Both the position numbers and the translations under genes were made by a program. A stretch of 64,000 nt of DNA. It comes from Heliocidaris erythrogramma. Lineage: Eukaryota > Echinodermata > Echinoidea > Camarodonta > Echinometridae. The notes under the pieces are model-generated. The model ran no database searches, was not told the DNA's origin, and saw only the letters and a program-made list of their open reading frames with translations. The number at the start of each line of letters is the position of its first letter. The stretch's first letter is position 1. The DNA lies in NCBI GenBank assembly GCA_025617745.1, contig CM046863.1, positions 6,694,015 through 6,758,014 of the forward strand, written 5' to 3'. Below, one piece after another: positions 60,973 through 64,000 of this stretch.

Positions 60973-62035
60973 TAGGGAAAGGGGGAAATGTTTTATAAAT
61001 TTACAACAAACAGAATCATTGTCACTTTAAGTTTACAAAATGCATATTCATAAAGCATTTCTTTTAATAAGATAATAGCTTTAATCAGAATGTCCACGTC
61101 GTGCTTTTAACTAAATTTGCCACTTATTGTTATACGGTGTTTTGCCATGTGGCTTTAGAACTTCATCAGATGAAATGACAAAACGAATTATAATCTTTTG
61201 GTACTCAATGATTTTTTCCTAATTCTTATTACTGCCATTTCAATTCTGAAAGAACCGGGACCCCAGGTCGAATCTTCGAGAACCTATTAGTTGCACCAAA
61301 GCACCAATTTTGGGACATCGTTTTGTTTCTTAAAATATACATGTATGATATTATTACAATTCAGTTTATTACTTGTATATTATTTCGCTTCTTTTTCTTT
61401 CTTTCTCTCTCAGGACAACACCTGCATCGAGGAGGAAATCAAACAAGGTATATCTATATACCGTGTGTCCAATACAAAAAAACAAGAACCTTAAATCAAA
61501 GTGTTATTGTCACCATGAGTATAACAACCAACTTTCAATGAAACAGAAATTATACACTTTCACATGATACCTTAACGACATCAATCAGTATAAGCGTTAA
61601 TGAGCCCAATCGTTTTGAAAATGACTTGTAAAAAAACAATTGTGCCATATGTTGTTAAAACCGTTAAAACACAAATGGATTTTGACATGCCATTTTCGAA
61701 ACCATGTAGCTCATTGAATCGTGTACGAATCAATGCCATTAATGTATCATTCAAAAGCTAGTTAATCTACTTTATGAAGCACAAAACGGTATATAAATAC
61801 AGCTATATAGTTTGATCACAGAAACCTTTGGGGTTTCTGATATTTTTTTTATTTTGCACTTAACCAAACAAAATATATAATAAGCAATGGTTCTGATATT
61901 TTGGCTATTTGGACCTTAAAAAGACATGACGGTTCAAATTGTTACTGTCAAGGAACATGTCCCATGACTATAATAATATATCTATCTGTCGGTTACAGTA
62001 CCATATTTTGCTACATACATTTGCACCACTCAGGT
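60973..62035. other. downstream DNA; no gene seen
   Basis: AT-rich with short frames. No clear AATAAA close behind the 60972 stop. Confidence 0.3.
61412..61446 (+). other. possible short exon
   Basis: A long pyrimidine tract ending CTCTCAG is followed by about 35 nt (GACAACACCTGC...CAAACAA) and then GGTATATC. It looks like an acceptor-donor pair but encodes only about 11 residues and no partner was found. Low confidence. Confidence 0.15.
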
Positions 62036-63196
62036 AGCTAAAGGGTTTTTATTCACGGGGCAAGCGAACGATTCGCGAAGGATGCGAATGTCGAAACCGT
62101 CGTCAACTGTTCGCGTAGTCGTTTTTAGTTCGGAGGGAATTTAAAAAAAAATGACATTTCTTGCATCCCGGGTCGTGCTTTGATCGTGCTTTGCTCTCGA
62201 ATAAGTCTGAAAAGCTTCGTCATATGCGCACGACTTATTCACAACGTGCGTGATGTTCGCTAAACCTTCGTGAAACCCTAAAAAGATTCCGAGAGTTTTT
62301 TAGAATGTCTCGCGAAAGCAACGAAGTACGTCGGACTCCGATCATTTCCCGAAATATTCACGAAATATTAACGTACTTCTTGAGAACAGGTAACTTCGCC
62401 AAAGAAGAAATAGCGAGCCTTTCACATCGAGGCCCTCTGTTAATTCGCCTAAATTCGTCGCGATTAATTTGTAAGCTATACACACGAACCAAAAAACGCT
62501 TTTACGAAAATTTTGCGAAGGTTTGCTCATGCGATATTCTCATGACGTTATTTATGCGTGCTCTTCGCATATTTTTCGATTTTGAGCTTTTTGCATTTTT
62601 GGACATCATTCACTAATATCTTGAACCTCACAAAGTTTCACACCATAATAATGTCTAAATAAGTAACTATGGCGATAACGTCAAGAAGAAAATACATAGC
62701 AAAAAGATTTACTGTTTTCAAGAAGTGACGTCTTAAAGCCGTCCCGTAAGTTTTACATGCGCGGCTAAGATCCGTCACATCGTGAAAACAAATCGTAAGC
62801 GCGTCCTTCAATTTTGTGTTTTCACGAAGCTCATTTCCCCCCAAAAAATATAACAAATATGCAAATAAACATAGAACTCAAAATTGAAATACGATCTACC
62901 CCAGGATATAAATTTTATTCCACTTTCATACATTAAAGAGGTTGAGATTATGCTTTAAAACTTTGAAAGCGATTTATTCAAAACTAATATTTCTTTTAGT
63001 TGCCCGCCCATCTGTCACTTCGTGAAAACAGTAACGATACGTTCTTGCGCATAAACTGCGCAAGAATGGCTTACAGCTTACAGCTTTCGCGACCCATTCG
63101 GAGTAAAATTTCTCGGAATGTTAAATTTTGCCATTTTTTAGACAGTTGCATCCTTCGTAAATCGTTTGCGTGCCCCGTAAAAACCCACATTTAGCA
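62036..63196. mobile_element. foldback element with TTCGCGAAGGATGCGA arms
   Basis: Left GCTAAAGGGTTTTTATTCAC, GGGGCAAGCGAACGATTCGC, GAAGGATGCGAATGTC. The reverse complement of the right end reads GCTAAATGTGGGTTTTTACG, GGGCACGCAAACGATTTACG, AAGGATGCAACTGTC. The 103-codon frame at 62305-62616 has no recognised motif. No target duplication established. Confidence 0.55.
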
Positions 63197-64000
63197 AAAG
63201 GCGGTGGCGCATTAAAAAAAAGGGGGCAGGGGGTCTCAACTCCGCTTCTGCATCCGGCTTTCCATGGGGGCATTTCCAGCGGGTCAAAAGTGCACACTGC
63301 TCCCACTTTTCATGTATTAGCCTATGAAGCTGAATTTTTTTTCTGTGTACCAGCGAATATCAGATTTTAGCCTGCGCGCAGCGCGTAAAGTTATTAACCC
63401 GTTGAAGACGGTAAAGCGCAGTGCGATTCCCCCGCTGGGAACGGTAAAAATCCTGACAAGCTCAACGAAGCGTGGTTGTCAAGGAGGAGGTGTGGTCTAC
63501 TGCGTTCATAGCCAATCAGCGCCTTGATCGCTTTTGCCGCTGGCTTACTGAATATTCATAGTGTTCGGTGCACGAAACTGCACGATACCTCATGCATTAT
63601 TCATTTTCTTGTTTCCTTATTGGCTAGTGCCGACGGAAGTAATGAATAATTTATGAGTTCCGGTGTCAACACGAATGTTTTTTGCGGCGGTTGTATTTTA
63701 CCCCCCCCCCCCCCCCCCCTCTCTCTCTCTTTAGACAGAGGGATACGGGGTTGGTGAATTTATCCGACGTATCAATTCCACCCCATTTTGTTTCTTCCAT
63801 CTCCATGAAATTCATCTCTTTCATCCTAATTTTCTGCCTGTATTCTTTTTCCGAGAGTAAATACTTTTACTTCCATTCGTCTTTTTTTATTTATTGATTG
63901 TATTTCTTGTCTTCCCCATCCCCCTTCCCTTTGACCCCCTATTTTGTTTTTGTTTTTGTTTTTGTTTTGATTTTTTTTTTTTTTTATCAATTCTGAATTC
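63197..64000. other. no gene seen; poly-C and T-rich tracts
   Basis: Poly-C at 63701-63719 followed by (CT)n. The last 250 bp are pyrimidine-rich. Confidence 0.4.

Noticed and set aside
62305..62616. 103-codon frame as a possible gene
   Set aside because: Lies within a foldback element, lacks recognisable motifs, and is rich in element-specific repeats.

Overview
This is AT-rich animal nuclear DNA. It has split genes with GT-AG introns, non-LTR retrotransposon remnants, many DNA-transposon and foldback elements, minisatellites and (ATT)n/(ATC)n microsatellites. The repeat mix and an IFI44-like GTPase fit a marine invertebrate, perhaps an echinoderm; species and even phylum cannot be fixed from sequence alone. 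Most of the window is repeat or intron.

Two host genes can be assembled by joining exons whose splice sites and codon phases agree, and they are divergently transcribed. On the minus strand, four exons (43162-42532, 38789-38681, 38280-38213, 15897-15290) give a 471-residue GTPase: putative N-myristoylation site, coiled coil, P-loop G domain resembling the interferon-induced IFI44 family, second coiled coil, C-terminal hydrophobic segment. On the plus strand, two exons (43427-43685 and 60662-60972) give a 189-residue alpha/beta-looking protein I do not recognise. The two ATGs are 264 bp apart, so the promoter is probably shared. The introns are very large (22.3 kb and 17 kb) and hold nearly all the mobile DNA.

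Layout. 1-15 kb: a C-rich/G-rich foldback, two LINE tails, a 1.5-1.7 kb direct duplication, compound microsatellites, a 144-bp tandem repeat, a deleted mariner and several MITEs. 15-38 kb: GTPase exon 4, then its third intron. This intron carries a foldback with a hAT-like element (8-bp target duplication), a 15-bp minisatellite, four hairpin CACTA-type MITEs with 3-bp target duplications, and an 11.6-kb element (23835-35422). The 11.6-kb element has 14-bp inverted ends, an apparent TA target duplication, long subterminal arrays full of TGACGTCA/GACGTC palindromes, and a broken gene resembling a DUF4806 protein. 38-43 kb: GTPase exons 3, 2 and 1, with a Harbinger-like MITE split by a 5'-truncated LINE. 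43-61 kb: the divergent partner and its intron, holding LINE fragments, a hAT MITE, a tRNA-like insertion between direct repeats, a Tc1 transposase tail and a second GATAG-type hAT-like element. 61-64 kb: mostly unassigned DNA plus a foldback.

The most interesting candidates are the IFI44-like GTPase with its divergently transcribed partner, and the 11.6-kb palindrome-array element nested inside the GTPase gene.
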